NCBI GenBank assembly: GCA_959347315.1
Contig: OY365815.1
Location: 16,680,954-16,744,953, forward strand
Reading direction: 5' to 3'
Origin: Bimastos eiseni
Lineage: Eukaryota; Annelida; Clitellata; Crassiclitellata; Lumbricidae
DNA: 64,000 nt
Made by a program: the position numbers and the translations under genes. Below, one piece after another: positions 14,001 through 25,825 of the stretch. Under the pieces are notes generated by a model. It made no database searches and was not told the origin of the DNA. It saw only the letters and a program-made list of their open reading frames with translations. The first letter of the stretch is position 1; each line of letters begins with the position of its first letter.

Positions 14001-17000
14001 GTTAGCTTGCTCTGGAAGAGTTGCGAGTGTTCCCGCTATGAAGTAAAGCCCGTGTTCAATCTGGCTGGAATAATCATGCACGCACACCATGCAGCTGACT
14101 GGTCAATTCAACGAAATCCCCGCCAATATAGTCTCTTGCGATCTCGGCTCAAATCGTTCATTCGCTATTGAAAAAACGTTCATACTCTATCCCGATTTCT
14201 CGCATTCCTTTCAATTGCTTCATCGCCTCAATTATCAACTCTAAACTCCATCCACCGTATCCGTCTGATTGTCTACCTCTCGGATTCTTAAACAGAACCT
14301 GACTTCATCTGTTTTACAATGGATCTTACGTTTGACAGATTTTCTGTGAAAAGCAGGATCTCGCTATCTTTGGATACCGTAGAGCATGGCCGTGCCGAGC
14401 TGTAATTGCGCCCTGTGCCTAGCATCAATCTGGCGCCCACACATTTTGAAAGTAGTACGTTTTATGGAATAATAAGTTATTCCATCCTGAAATGTGCGCC
14501 CTCTCCACATTTTCGCCCTGGGCCACGGTCCCGCTGGCCCCCCTCTTTGGTACGGCCCTGTGGTAAAGGTCTCAAAATATTATAATAACGATACGGTTTA
14601 GACTATCTTCTAGAGAAAATGGAAGCTGCCGTGATAGCCAGAAGATGTTCTTTACACTTTGTATTTTGCTTCCATTGTCCTCCTCTGTTTCGCATAATCT
14701 TTCAAGCTGCGTTTTTCTATATGCTACAGTTAGACTGCAGCAACTCACTTTGAGCGATACTTTTCGATGACTTGGAGGCTCGTTGAATGCGTTTCGTGCA
14801 TTAATCGAATCTCAGACCGAAGCCTCTTATCCAGTTCGTCAATCTGTCTCTCGCTGTCATCACGAAGAACCTAACGGACAACAAGCTCAGCTTAAGATAA
14901 AGCAATTGTAAGATAATGGAAGGAAACAGGAATTAATAAAGTTTGGAAGAGACAATGCAATGTTTGTGGACGAAGTAGGTAATTATGTTCAAGGCAAGGC
15001 AATGCAGGGCGAGAAAAGGCAATGCGATCCGGAGTGATGTTAAGCACATAGGCCTACAATGTGATATATTGCCCGTTGTTTAGACACGATTTAACTATAT
15101 TGGTAGGCACATAGAAACCATGGAATCTGAACTCATTAAATCTGGCACCGGGTAATCGGACTCGGGTTTCCTTTTGAGAGCACCTCTGTCTTGACGCAGC
15201 TCTCGTGAATAAGCTGGTGCCCTGCGCTCTGCTTTTGAGTGGCGATCTAGAAGCTTGGAGTTTACGATTAAGATTTCCTAAACAATTCAACAACTTCTGT
15301 GGCTCCGGCCTCATACTGCATAAGGCATCAATCAATGATCGCAAGCAACTATGTTATTATTCGTTAGAAAAGAAAAAGTCAAAATTCGATGAGCCAGAGA
15401 GACAAGAACTCAACAATGCTGGATAATGAATCTGAACGATGAGTTCAAACCTAAGGTCTGCATGAGCACACGTAGGGAACCGTCAGAGGACACTCACTAA
15501 GCACAAGACATTTCTATAAATCACGCTGGTATTCGTTTCGATTTGCTAAATAACACATTTTATATATACGTTGTACATTCTTTCAGATAAAATATATTAG
15601 AATGTCACAAGGATGAACAAGAAACATGAAAGTTCTGATCGAACACTTAGAACTATAATATATGGCGCCTTTCATAGAAATGATCGGAATGAACGAATGA
15701 ATGAATGCATCAATGCATGATGAATGAATGAGTCAACTAAATAATCAGTCAACTAATTATTCAGTCAATTAATTAATCAGTCAACGAAACTGATTAATTA
15801 ATCGGTCAACAAATTAATTAATTAATAGATTAATTAGTTATTTAATTGATTAATCTGTCAACTAATTAATCAGTTGATTAATTAATCAGTCAGCTAATTG
15901 ATCAGTCAACTAATTAATCAGTCAATTAATTAATAATTTAATTAATTGATCAGTTAACTAATTAGTCAGTTGATTAATTAATCAGTCAACTAATTGTTCA
16001 GTCAATTAATTAATCAATTACCAATTACCTTCATTCGATCTGCTTCCCTCCTTGCTTTGGCCAACGTAGCCTCAACTTCGATCAGTTTAATCCGATCACT
16101 CTTTTCACCACTGCCATCTGAACTACGTTGTCGCAGGACACCGTCAACCTGTAGACAAGAAACATAGGTTAAAATATACCACAATCAATCAACCAACTGA
16201 TCTAACTTGATATGGCACCTCTTCAAGATACCGACCCAGAGATCCTCCTCGCACAGCCCAGGCTTATAAGAACGACCATTCACATCATTGGCAATGTTAT
16301 AATATGATAAGTTATGAAATAACACACAGACAGCATGCAGAAAACAGTATAGAATACTATATGAACCATGGATATGGAACAGAATGCAGAATAGGAGGGT
16401 ACAGAATAGAATATGATAAGACGTGAAATGGTACATAGGATGAATTGTGTAGAATAAGAATATAGAATAGATCCTGGAATAGAATACGGGAAAAGAATTA
16501 ATTGGAAAGTGGAGCAGAATACCGAACATAGCCCATAAAAGAATATTATGGTGGAATAGATTGGATCTTAAAATCGAGTGGGATATAGAATAGATTATGG
16601 AGCAGGTGATAAGATGGGATAAGATGGGAAATGATAGGATAGGTCATCATGTTCCGTTCGTCCTTCATCATACCCATCTGAAGGCAATATTTGCAACCAT
16701 GAAGCATCTTTCGAGGATTTACATTACATTACAATGATAACATTACATCTTCTCTTAAACCATTTAACTGTGTTTATTATGTCTGTATTTCGTTCGCCAA
16801 TGTACGATAAGCAATTGATACATAAAACAGAATAAACCTATAGTAATAATTCCTCTCGTATTTTTATAATTAATCAGAATCCGTCGATGATCAGGCGTCA
16901 ATATAGTCAAAGGCCTAGATTATGTATAGGTCAGTCCACGAAGTCAATCACCAGCGTTTCTTACCTCAGCCCGTATCACTTCCAGTTGTCTCTCCAGCTC

Positions 17001-17609
17001 CTTTCGCTTGATCGATGCCTAAAGCAATCAAAACACATATCACAGCTGCACATGTCAATTGCATGAACCGGTAAGGTAATTGTAACATTCACATGGCGCC
17101 TTTAAAGAATATCTAAAATGCATTGAAACCGGACTGTCTGAATGGTCAACATAGTTATAAATAATTGCATCTTAATTGTAGCTACAATCCTAATTACATC
17201 TTAATTGTTATGCTTGCCTGTTCAGCAGAAAGTATCGTCTGAGGAAATACCCTGTTCTCCTCTGTCTGTCTGTTTGTCTGTCTCACTGTCTCTCTCTCTC
17301 ACGCTGTCTGTCTACCCCTATCTCTCTTTCTCTCACTCTCTTGTCTTTTTTGCCCATATCCCTGGTCAAATGTAAAATATTACTTCGTCCTGATATCATT
17401 ATTGGCGCGATGACATCAGCGTTACATGTGGTCTAAATGTATACAAAATGAACCACGAACTCTTGCATACACATATGTGCATGTCCGCATTATGCATGCG
17501 TGTATAAATTGTATATGTATGTATATGTGTAGGTAATACATGTATGTGTGTAAGTATGCATGCATTAAAAATCTATGTATGTGTCTTATGAATGCATGTA
17601 TTGTATGGG

Positions 17610-17640
<31 letters not shown>

Positions 17641-20600
17641 GTGTGTGCGCGCGCGCGTCGGGCGCGCAATCGTGATAGGCATATCCCAAGAGTGGACGAC
17701 TTTACTCTCTGTGGCCTTGTAATAATGATGTTATACGATACATAACAGGCTCTTAATCTGCATGATATGTATGGGCTGTGTGATAAAGAAGACACTTACT
17801 TACTAACTTACACTTATATATGCGTTTTTATGTGCATCTAAGTGGTATTACCAATTCCAGTTTGAGCATGAGAGCACTTGAATTTGACTGGAGTTCATCT
17901 ATGCCATGCGAATCAGAACCATGCCTCTAAAAATACAATAGAATCAATTTACATCAAACCGCTAGTCTTGCAGGTGTCATAAAATGTATACAGTTATATC
18001 CTGTGGCTTCGTATTTTTAACTTCTGGTCCTTTGATTTTTTAGCGGACTTAACCGGGCCCAACCTAAGCAACCTGGGTTCTTACTAAGCCTTAGATTGAA
18101 TTTACTGTAAAGTACATACATCCATGCTGTATTAAAATACCATGCATCTGTATAGTGTCCATAAGTAATGACTAATCGTCATTCGATAGCGGTGAGTAAT
18201 TGCAAAAGACTCTGCAGTCTACAATCTGCAGTAACTGCACAGTAACAAGTCTCGAGTAGGCTTGAGACTGTTCCAGTTTCCGTCTCAAGGGGACTTCAAC
18301 CCAGGGTAAAAGCCCAGACCATTCGGCAGTCCCAGTTCATATTTTTTACTTACTTTTGCTTAATTTGTGTCAAATATCCTGAAATCTCTAATTGTATAAT
18401 TACTAAGTATCACTGTTGTAGTAGATAATAAATTCACGACATATTTTGACGCTTTTCTGCAAGGGACGCTGGGCGATTGAATCTTAGTCAAAAATGAATC
18501 GTCGGTTAGTTATAATTTATAATTGATTAATGACTAGAAACCTTTCGTGCCTTCTCCTCGTCCGATGAACTGTCTCGACGAGTGTAGGTGTGTGTGGTGG
18601 TCACTGAGGTGTGTGTAGTTGTCACTGGTGCCTTCTTTGCCACCTCTCCGGTCAGTCTGTGGTCATCATTAATATGACCATGATGATCAATGGCGGATGA
18701 TCCATGGAGCGTTGCGTGCGTTGTGGTCAGTGTTGTCTTTTTGGCCACTTCCCCAGTAAGTCCGTGGTCAGCGTTGATTTGACCACCATGATGACCAACG
18801 GTGGCAGATAATCCCTGGTGCGTGGCGTGTCCGATCAGTGTTGCCTTTTTGGCCGCATCTCCGGTCAGTTTGTGGTCATCGCTGATCTGACCATGACCAC
18901 TCTGATGACCATTGAAAGATGATCCCTGGAGCGTGGCATGTGTGATCAATGTTGCTTTCTTAGCCATCTCACCAGATTCTCTGTGGTCATCATTGATCTG
19001 ACCACTCTGGTGACCAACGGTGATAGATGGTCCTTGGAGTGTGGCGTGTGTGGCTAGTGCTGTCTTTTTGGCCACCTCCCCGGTTATCTGATGACCGACG
19101 GAGGTGGACGATCCCTGGGACGAGACCCCCATCTGAACCAGTTGTCGTTGCGGTGGTCCTTCGATACTGCCACCGTCGAGTCTTCTCCTTCCCATCCGAA
19201 GGCTACGAAATACGTGGACATCCATGGCATAAGGCAATAAGAGAGTGGACATAAAGTAATAATAATATCTCACCTAAAGCTAATCACATCTCGCTTTGCT
19301 TTGTCTTGTCTAATCCAATTCTGTAAACAGTTTGACCATACGTAAGTCTAAATCATTGTAGATGATCAAATCTACTCATGTTCAATACAATCCTGTGTAA
19401 TCCAATCTAGTCTAATCTACTCAAATGAGCAAAGAGTTATAATCAAATATATTAAGAGCTAATTCGATCTCAAGTGTATGGTGATGGTGAAACGACATGA
19501 AAAAGGCAAGGGCGTCGAGAGGTATTATAGAACAAGACCAGGCATGAATAGGATAAGGTAAGGAAGGTACTTCCCAGGAAGACGAATAACAGGCTGAATA
19601 ACAAGAGGCCTGGTAAGATAAAGCACAGTATGATATTAATCTCAGCACCTTTCATTAATCACAGCGTAGCATTATAGAAAACAGCATGACCATCCTCTTC
19701 TGCGCGTTCGGAAAGCTGTTCCTTCTGTGGTTTTTCTCTCGTTGCTCCCCATCGGCTAATTTTCTTTATGACTGTTGGTCATTATGAAACCATTACCAAA
19801 AACTTCACTATTCACCAACATCTGCACGCTTTTTCTGCTTATATTTTTCTCCAGGTAACGTTCTTCGCATGCGTACAGCAGGATCTCTCTCTCTCGCTAT
19901 AGTACACGTCTAAGTTTAGGCTACTATTGAACGAACGAATGAATGACTGAATGAATTAAATGAACTAAATGAATAAACTCACAGCCATGGTACATCAAGT
20001 TCACAGGAACGGTGCAACAAGAGCCAGACGAAACGCTACAGGCTAATGCACAAAAGATCCGGTCTCTGATTTCAAGTAACTGTAAGCCTACATAATCTAT
20101 GTGCATATCTCTCTTGAATTTATGCAGCACTAATGCTTTTATTAGGCCTACCTGACTCTTCCCGTAACGTTTTTGAGAATGTCAACCGCTTCCTGATATG
20201 TAACACCCACCATGCTCTTTCCATTCACCTCAATGATCTGGTCCCCCGGTTGAATCCTAAAATAACCAAATTTACTAATAATTAGTTGCAATGTAGGACG
20301 CCACAACGTGATTGCAGTAATTAATCACGCTTGAGATGATTATTTATTTTACTACTTTAGTGGAGGATGACAATGACGTCTCGATATTGTGATTATGACA
20401 ACGATCATGTCAAAGATATTGTGATGATGACAACGATGATGTCAAAGATATTGTGATGATGACAAGATCATGTCAAAGATATTGTGATGATGACAACGAT
20501 CATGTCAAAGATATACGCAGACAAAGAGAACCACAATAGACCACAATACCCACAATAACCGCACAAAACCACGATAAGCGTTCATATACATAAATAAATA

Positions 20601-23600
20601 CATACATACACACATACATACATACATACATACATACATGCAGACGAACAGAAGGATGAACGATCAAACTGCCTGCAGCTGTTTCAAAAGTAATATTACG
20701 CCACAAATCGTAATCAGTTATAGAAAGACATTTTGAAATCGAAGTCTTAAGTGACTTCAATAACACATTGGAACGTAGATGAATATATACAGAAGGGGGA
20801 AATAAATTCAAAGGTTGGGGCACATAATGTCAATGAGTCAAAGCACAATACCTTGTGGCGCTAGAGTCTAGAGTAGATCAAAGATCAGAAGTAGGTTGAT
20901 TTAAAGAGAGAGAAACATTTGGTATGGAGGGTAGACAAAGTAAAGAGGTAGGTCGGATGATTTTTTACTCTATGAGGCTGTACTCAAATGTTCAATGATT
21001 GCTCATCTTTCAGTGGACATGATGAATATTCAAAACGGCATAATGAATATTCAAAACGGCATAATGAATATTCAAAACGGTATAACTAATATTCAAAATG
21101 AATGTGACATGTTGTTACGTTTTTTTGGCAAGAGAGCAAACGATGTTAGAATTTTTTTTGAAAATCACTAGTTATACCCGTGTGAAGCTGATTTCAACTA
21201 GAGACAGTCAGCAAGAGACAGACTGATGGAGACATACAAATAGACAGTCAGACACACAGAGTAATATCTAGTCGGACGAAGACAGAGATTTTTGGTCACT
21301 TGCCGTCCGTCCTTCTGAGCGGTGCCTTGGTCGAGGATCTGTTTGATGCAGATGGATAATTTGTCCACTGGACCGAGGTTATCTCCAAACCCCATTCCAA
21401 CTATACTGAACCCCAGTCCACCGTCACCTTCAACCAATACAACCGACACACAATTATAAGGACGAAGACGTCTTAAGCATTGAATGACAGATTGATTGAT
21501 TCACTCATTCTCTAATTCGCTCATTCATTCATTTGTAAATTGTATCGTCCATTACGTATCCCTCGTAAGTTGACTATAGCCCTTATTTCGCTAGACTGCG
21601 GCGTTGTTTAATATGAGATGCATAATGCAATGGACGCCGTGCATGACTGCCGACAGTTAAATTAGACTCCTGTAATAACGTGTCGTCATTCGTTCATACT
21701 GTACTTGCAATCACACATACTATCATTATATTATTATATTTCGTTCAATGTTTAAATTGTCGTTCATTCCTCCCTCGTTCTTTCGTTCACTCATTCATTC
21801 ACCGGAAGTGACGTTCATTAGGTTAACATCATCGGTCGTTACCTTTGTTGAGTACGACATCGAAGGCGTCAAGGGAGTCGGCCAGTTTCTCCAGTTGGAA
21901 GACAACGGAGGCCGTCAAAGGGTCCGTCTCTCCATCCTTCCGTTCGTACTCCTTCGATGAGTAGGTGTCGAAGACTCTGTCCGGAGTCACACTGAAGGAC
22001 ACGCGCGGATTGCTATTGTGCGCTGATTTAAGACTCTGTGACACTCCTGTATGAAAATAGGTAACTACGCTATCACAGAGATCCGGACGACCCAAGCCTC
22101 ATCAGGCTGACTCTGCCTTTTATTAGCTAGTTAATTCGTTAATAAAATGATAAGCAGGATAGATAGGTGCCGTGCCATGCAGTTAATTCAACTTCTTTTA
22201 AACTGGATTTATAGATCTATGTTGGTACTATTTTTATTTTATTTTTTATTCATTACAGAAGTTTATTACCGCCCTTCTTCCAACAGTTTTTGCTCAGAAG
22301 TGTACACACACGCCTCGACGGCGCAATTGCAGTTGTACTGCAGAGCAATTTTGCGCGAAGGACTTGCTCAAGGTCCCTACACAGTGACGCCCGGACGAGG
22401 GTCGAACACGCCCGCTCAACGCACACTGAACGTTACGGGCTGACCGCTCTAACCAATCGGCCGCTGTGCCACACTATGGCAGGTAACCTTACTGCGTAGG
22501 CATCTTGGTCAGCTTGAAATAAGAAATGCTTATTATCCTTATATAATATAATGCTACGCGATGTGTCGCTATATAACATGTCGTGTGGAAATACCTTGTC
22601 ATGCCTTAACTTACCTCACTATGTAGTAGCTTATACCTCATACAAATTCCTATCAAACCTCTGAATGTGCCCTATCTGAAGTCGATATCTATCTATATCT
22701 CAGTGTTTTCTGTGTCTTTATTCTTAGATTACAATATCATACCGCAATTTATCTCCCATTACTGTCAACTGCCTCGCCTTCCTCTGTCTCAGCTCGTCTT
22801 ATCTGACTTTACCTGACATTTTTACCTGACAAGGCATTCCCATTGCCTTACTCTTTCTTGCCTTAGTTAATCTAACCATATCTAACCATGCCCTGTGTAC
22901 CATACCTGAATTTATCGTAGCCAATCCTGTCTTAAATTATCCTACTTCACATGTACATCACATGATTTTTATTGAATTTTTCATTGCGAAAACTGATACA
23001 GCGCCATCCAAGGCTGCTGCTTAGGCCTTAGGGCGTTCCCTCGCTAAAAAGGACAGTTAGAGTACAATGCATTTTTAAGAACCACAGCAACGTTACGATA
23101 TGGTAACAAGTAGCTGGAATAGTAGACCTCGTCCTTGGCAACATCACTGACTGTACCACATCTTTCCTAACCCTACCTGCCCTGCCTTGCCCTCCTCCCT
23201 TCACCATGGCACGTGCTTTCTTTCGTCACGGAGTCTCTAACTTATTAACCAACGTAGGACGACGCCAGGTTAACAGTCAAGTGCGCCCAATGCGTCGACG
23301 TGCTCCAATGCGCGATAAGCCCAATCATCGCCTCTTGAGTCAAACGCTCGACTGTGGACCATGACTTGAAGCAGCAGATCAGAGATTACAGAAGATAAGG
23401 AGAGCGTAGGCTGCAGCTGTAGTTATGCAGAAGAACAAGTCACTATAACGGCGCAATTGTTTTCTCATACACGGACTCTAATCTAAGCCGACTATTTCTA
23501 GGCCACCATTTTCATAAACGTAAATTTCAAACGTCTAAATAGCCACCAGACAGTCAAACGCAGGGCACAAACTTATTCAAAAAATCAATGTATGTTGGCT

Positions 23601-23949
23601 TCCAGTGAACCAAATCTAGGAATTGTAACGTAATCTGTCGGAAATGAGCAGTCCCTTGGATTAATTCAGACTGGTAATACAGTGGATAGAAGTGTTAGAA
23701 ACTTCATTTTCATCATACTTCATAACTTGGGAGAAATTACTTACGTGTAAGCTCGTATCTATAGACTAAATTACTCATCAACATACAATTGACATCAGGC
23801 TTATCATCAAAATAAATGGATGACTTGGCTAAATTGACTGATTAGAGTAGTTTATCTGTACTACCTGAAGCGCCATCTGGAGCACGAGTGCTTCGAAATT
23901 CGTCGCTAGATGTCGATGATCGTCTTTCTGATTTGGCATTCAAAGCCAT
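2793..23949 (-). CDS. Neurabin-like PP1/actin scaffold protein (PPP1R9A family), 16-exon model
   Basis: Neurabin/spinophilin proteins recruit protein phosphatase 1 to the actin cytoskeleton and synapses or junctions. Coding exons in transcript order: 23949-23865, 22046-21843, 21433-21304, 20256-20152, 19202-18542, 17926-17852, 17018-16965, 16148-16029, 14870-14749, 13494-13398, 11014-7806, 7301-7133, 6592-6413, 5573-5404, 5003-4838, 4192-4001, 2963-2793. These 17 segments sum to 5910 nt (1969 aa plus stop) with matching phases; counting the start exon as N-terminal gives 16 further exons. Seen: RVSF PP1-docking motif, a PDZ domain with the LGFSIVGMG loop, charged coiled-coil exons, and SAM domains. 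RVSF+PDZ+coiled coil+SAM is the neurabin-1 order; spinophilin lacks SAM. Weak joints: the acceptor of the first PDZ exon reads GG, and the 11 kb exon needs a downstream AG (11014). Family assignment is strong; the exact protein is a model. Confidence 0.85.
5404..7301 (-). CDS. Neurabin SAM cassette, copy 1 (three exons)
   Basis: Exon 7301-7133 is a linker (SDDASLGSRGSSSSKD, then RPWKSTPD), 6592-6413 is the SAM core (WSTEEVANWLISINLGELI, VFERHSVDG, LLTLSTNSFK) and 5573-5404 is the last SAM helix plus a charged helix (KDLLKKKIKELHSAIAK, REKEEKLREKEEKAQAK). Phases are 2-0, 0-0 and 0-2. SAM domains mediate protein-protein association. The third exon ends either by splicing at TC|gtgagt (5404), in phase with copy 2, or by reading into a TGA at 5400-5402, giving an alternative single-SAM C-terminus KKKS. 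The donor is a near-perfect consensus. Confidence 0.85.
5780..5885 (-). repeat. LINE-tail-like repeat (AGCGCCTCTTCAAG family)
   Basis: A (TCAA)n microsatellite borders ATATAGCGCCTCTTCAAG and TTAGAGGCGCTCCCGG. The same block ends the reverse-transcriptase fragment at 44685-45085 and recurs near 15655-15680 and 16190-16262, so it is probably the 3' end of a non-LTR element or a SINE that shares its tail. Confidence 0.5.
7491..7547 (-). CDS. Possible 57-nt cassette exon of the neurabin gene
   Basis: Within a three-copy tandem repeat (about 7491-7670) one copy is flanked by tag| and |gtaggt. It gives a 57-nt, phase 2-2 segment encoding a 19-residue peptide ending LDSSSDSTQQS. Phase matches both the giant exon upstream and the SAM-linker exon downstream, so inclusion would keep frame. 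The second repeat copy lacks a donor and the third starts in a different phase. Without transcripts this remains a guess. Confidence 0.3.
7806..11014 (-). CDS. Giant neurabin exon: acidic/Ser-rich linker plus 16 tandem 42-aa repeats
   Basis: This is a 3.2 kb continuous reading frame. The first third is Ser/Asp/Glu/Lys-rich with many SSDD/SSDE clusters (casein-kinase-2-like sites) and a proline patch (DDAPPDYAPPPVPDDD), followed by a very basic segment (KKAEKKKAKADAKKK). Then come 16 units of about 42 residues with core G-I-x-(Y/F)-P-x-M-G, a short hydrophobic run, GDISSDDEFGHS and a Lys-rich spacer. Six central units are near-identical in DNA at a strict 126-bp period (about 8640-9400), which points to recent homogenisation. 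The frame would stop at 7799-7801, but a donor at CG|gtattg (7806) leaves phase 2, exactly what the next exon needs. At the 5' end the acceptor nearest the polypyrimidine tract (11018) is out of frame with the preceding exon; the AG four bases later (11014) is in frame. Confidence 0.75.
13398..17926 (-). CDS. Neurabin coiled-coil exons
   Basis: Five small exons (17926-17852, 17018-16965, 16148-16029, 14870-14749, 13494-13398) have clean acceptors and donors and consistent phases (0,0,0,2,0). They encode charged heptad-like sequence such as KRKELERQLEVIRAE, EATLAKARREADRMK, ERQIDELDKRLRSE and DMDQQYEKQIHTLTEK. In neurabins the coiled coil follows the PDZ domain and drives oligomerisation and partner binding, which fits this order. 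The introns between them hold simple repeats (15700-16020, 17590-17650), an inverted-repeat element (14385-14560) and a LINE-tail fragment near 16190-16262. Confidence 0.75.
14385..14560. mobile_element. MITE-like element D, copy 1
   Basis: It begins CATGGCCGTGCCGAGC and ends TTTGGTACGGCCCTG, imperfect terminal inverted repeats of about 12 bp. The body (ATTGCGCCCTGTGCCTAGCA, GAATAATAAGTTATTCCATC, GCCCTGGGCCACGG) is shared with a second copy at 53629-53854. No coding capacity. Confidence 0.6.
15080..15330. repeat. Dispersed repeat shared with 62140-62330
   Basis: The stretch CTCGTGAATAAGCTGGTGCC, the TAGAAGCTTGGAGTTTACGA segment and the CGGACTCGGGTTTCC block resemble, with substitutions, a segment at about 62140-62330 (CTCGTGAATTAGCTGGTGCA, TAGAAGTTTGGAGATTGCGA, CGGATTACCC). 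I recognise no coding capacity; the open frames over it are short. It is probably an old interspersed repeat of unknown class. Confidence 0.45.
15700..16022. repeat. ATTAATCAGTCAACTA-type minisatellite
   Basis: An irregular AT-rich tandem array built from ATTAATCAGTCAACTA-like units with many variants, in a neurabin intron, ending less than 10 bases from exon 16148-16029's donor. Confidence 0.7.
16187..16265 (-). repeat. LINE-tail-like repeat fragment
   Basis: CAATCAATCAACC is followed by ATGGCACCTCTTCAAGATAC and CACAGCCCAGGC, a diverged copy of the tail at 44685-44765. It lies just 5' (lower coordinate side excluded) of neurabin exon 16148-16029, inside the preceding intron. Confidence 0.45.
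18542..19202 (-). CDS. Neurabin exon with degenerate 37-39-residue His/Gly repeats
   Basis: This 661-nt exon joins the PDZ exon in phase (the codon AG|C is completed) and begins LRMGRRRLDGG, which overlaps the end of the family's PDZ fold. The rest is about five imperfect units, each with a (T)GE-x-AKK core, a THATLQG segment and a GHxxGQINDDH segment. It ends in a DSSSDEEKARK acidic-basic tail at an AAG|gttt donor, phase 0. I know of no such repeat in vertebrate neurabins; it looks like a lineage-specific low-complexity linker between PDZ and coiled coil. No function can be read from it. Confidence 0.7.
20152..21433 (-). CDS. Neurabin PDZ domain, two exons
   Basis: Exon 21433-21304 encodes the first half of the PDZ domain (VEGDGGLGFSIVGMGFGDN, then an AQKDGR end). 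Exon 20256-20152 encodes the second half (IQPGDQIIEVNGKSMVGVT, YQEAVDILKN, TGRV). Both match the neurabin PDZ signature. The first exon keeps frame with the second only if its donor is CG|gcaagt, a GC-AG intron with a strong GC-donor consensus. The first exon's own acceptor is uncertain: homology and phase put the boundary at 21433, where the genomic dinucleotide is GG rather than AG. Confidence 0.8.
20395..20520. repeat. Minisatellite, about 31-bp unit
   Basis: Three to four units of GATGATGACAACGATCATGT CAAAGATATTGT-type sequence in the intron between the two PDZ exons. A (ATAC)n microsatellite follows at 20588-20640. Confidence 0.65.
21020..21100. repeat. 21-bp tandem repeat
   Basis: About four units of AATATTCAAAACGGCATAATG in the intron between the PDZ exons. 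Confidence 0.7.
21843..23949 (-). CDS. Neurabin N-terminal exons with PP1-docking RVSF motif
   Basis: Exon 23949-23865 opens with ATG and encodes about 28 Ser/Arg-rich residues (start MALNAKSERRSS), ending in phase 1 at a gtagta donor. Exon 22046-21843 follows an acag acceptor in matching phase. It holds RVSF at about residues 43-46, followed by a block (RVFDTYSSKEYERKD, then DPLTAS and FQLEKLADSLDAF) that lines up with the PP1-binding stretch just before the PDZ domain of vertebrate neurabins. Vertebrate family members carry roughly 450 residues, including an F-actin-binding region, before this motif. Here only about 42 residues precede it, so either this is a short isoform or further 5' exons were missed. 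Confidence 0.75.
22250..22472 (-). mobile_element. tRNA-derived SINE, copy 2
   Basis: Same element as at 1370-1596 and in the same orientation: GTGGCACAGCGGCCGATTGG head, GTTCGACCCTCGTCCGGGCG B-box region, the AAGTCCTTCGCGCAAAATTG body and a TGTTGGAAGAAGGGCGGTAA tail. It sits in the first neurabin intron. Confidence 0.75.
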
Positions 23950-25825
23950 TTCCTTTCACGTCTCGATTTCTTTCTGTACGGCCGGCTCAAGTTAATTGAG
24001 TTGACTGAATGTAGGGTGAGGTGATCAGATATAATCTTAGCACATCAATAGTTTTAATACATTACAGGTATATAGGCATCACTCGTTGACGCCTCTAAAC
24101 AGACTCTCATTCCCGTTAATTGTATGAGTTGGAGCGATGAGGCAGAAGGCTGCCTAAGGAGCAGAGGCAAGCTGAAACAAATTATAGAAAACTGTGAAAG
24201 GAAAAGCACCAAAGATTGATCATTGCCTAAAAGTGCATATAGTGTAGTCCGTCAGGAAAGTAAACTTACTGGGACCTAGTCTAGATAGGCTAATAGCTTA
24301 ATGTCCCTCTGGAATCTATCTTGTCTATAGAATTTCGCAAACAGAGAATATCCGCAAGATTAAACCTCAGAATTCCCTATCTCTACATGTCCTTCGATCT
24401 CATGGTCTCTCAACTCCGACAATTCAGACTGTGACAAAAATGGCAACAGTGGCCACCTGTATGGCTCCTCTGCCTGGTGGGGTCCTGTCTTGATATGATG
24501 CAGAGAAAGACCTTCCCTATCTGGTCCGGCTTTGCCCTGAGAAGAAACACAGAGTGTCTCGAACTCTTTCTGCGGAGGATGAAGCGCTGAGGCTTCCTTT
24601 TACGTGCACATGTGGCAAGAGTTCTATCTCACTCCTTACTGTTGCCAAAGACAGAAAATTGTCTGTCCAGTGTCCACCAATAATGATCACTCCAGTATGC
24701 TATATATAATCATATATATACATATATATTAATATATATGCATATTTGATCCTGCGTTTTAATAGGTTAGCCCTTACGCCAAATGCAGATGAGATAAACA
24801 ACGACCTAAATGATAGGCTGCCTTTAAGAGATTTTGACTCTTACAAACCAGGAGGAAACAGAGGAGACTTTCGGAAGAGGCATGCGATGTAATTAGAGGC
24901 TATCTAACATTGCATCATCTTGCTCCACTTGGCCTATCCAGACTGACCTCACTATATGCCTATAACCTATCTTAATATGGTCTTAATATCTAGCCCAATG
25001 TGACCTCGTCTTTTCTAAGTAGCCAATAAATTATCCTGCTGTACAAGACTTTATCTTACTCTATGGCTTGGTTTGTGCAGCCTATGTAAAATTTACTTTA
25101 CCTTACACTGTACTACGTTGCCTCGCCTAACAGCACCCTACAATGGGCTATATTTAATTGAGGAAATAAAGAAAAAAATTTAAAGCAGTTACTGTAACCT
25201 ACAGTAGTACACACAAGAATCGAATGCACAGCTTTCTTACCTGTTGAGCAGTCGTACTACGGTCGGATATCCTACCTGTGATCGCATACCTATCTAACCA
25301 ATTCATATCCGTTGAGTCTGTAGATCAGTATAGATTATCCCAACTCAGATAGACAAGCTATGAGAAGAATCTTATCGATCTGAAGACGCAAATACTCAGG
25401 CCAAGAAGACCTTCTGCTGAAAGTAGGCTTACTTCAGTTCGTACTCTCACATTCAAGGGCCTTGTATACGATCTCACATTCAAGGGTGCTTGTGTACGAT
25501 TTCACTCAAGCTTAAGCTGCTACTTTTGCACTGCGATGATCACCAACAGCCATGCACACCACGAATTAGCCACATAAATAATCTTAATGTGACGTGTTTA
25601 AGGCAGCTCAAAATATAACAGACATATCTCGCAATGACGCGTTTACAGATCGCCACTATGCAGTAGTTGCAGTTTAACGGCCCTGTTTGATGACATAGAT
25701 CGTCATCGTCGCCCTCCTTCTTTATCCAGGCTTTGGATTGGCACTTTTGGAAAGCAAAACAGTGGCGGAGTAACCAATAATGTAACATACGCTCTATGTC
25801 TATAACATGTATAATTTTTATGTTC

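Noticed and set aside
15700..16022. Regular repeat array as a possible CRISPR or satellite centromere
   Set aside because: Irregular AT-rich units without spacers, in an intron of a split animal gene.
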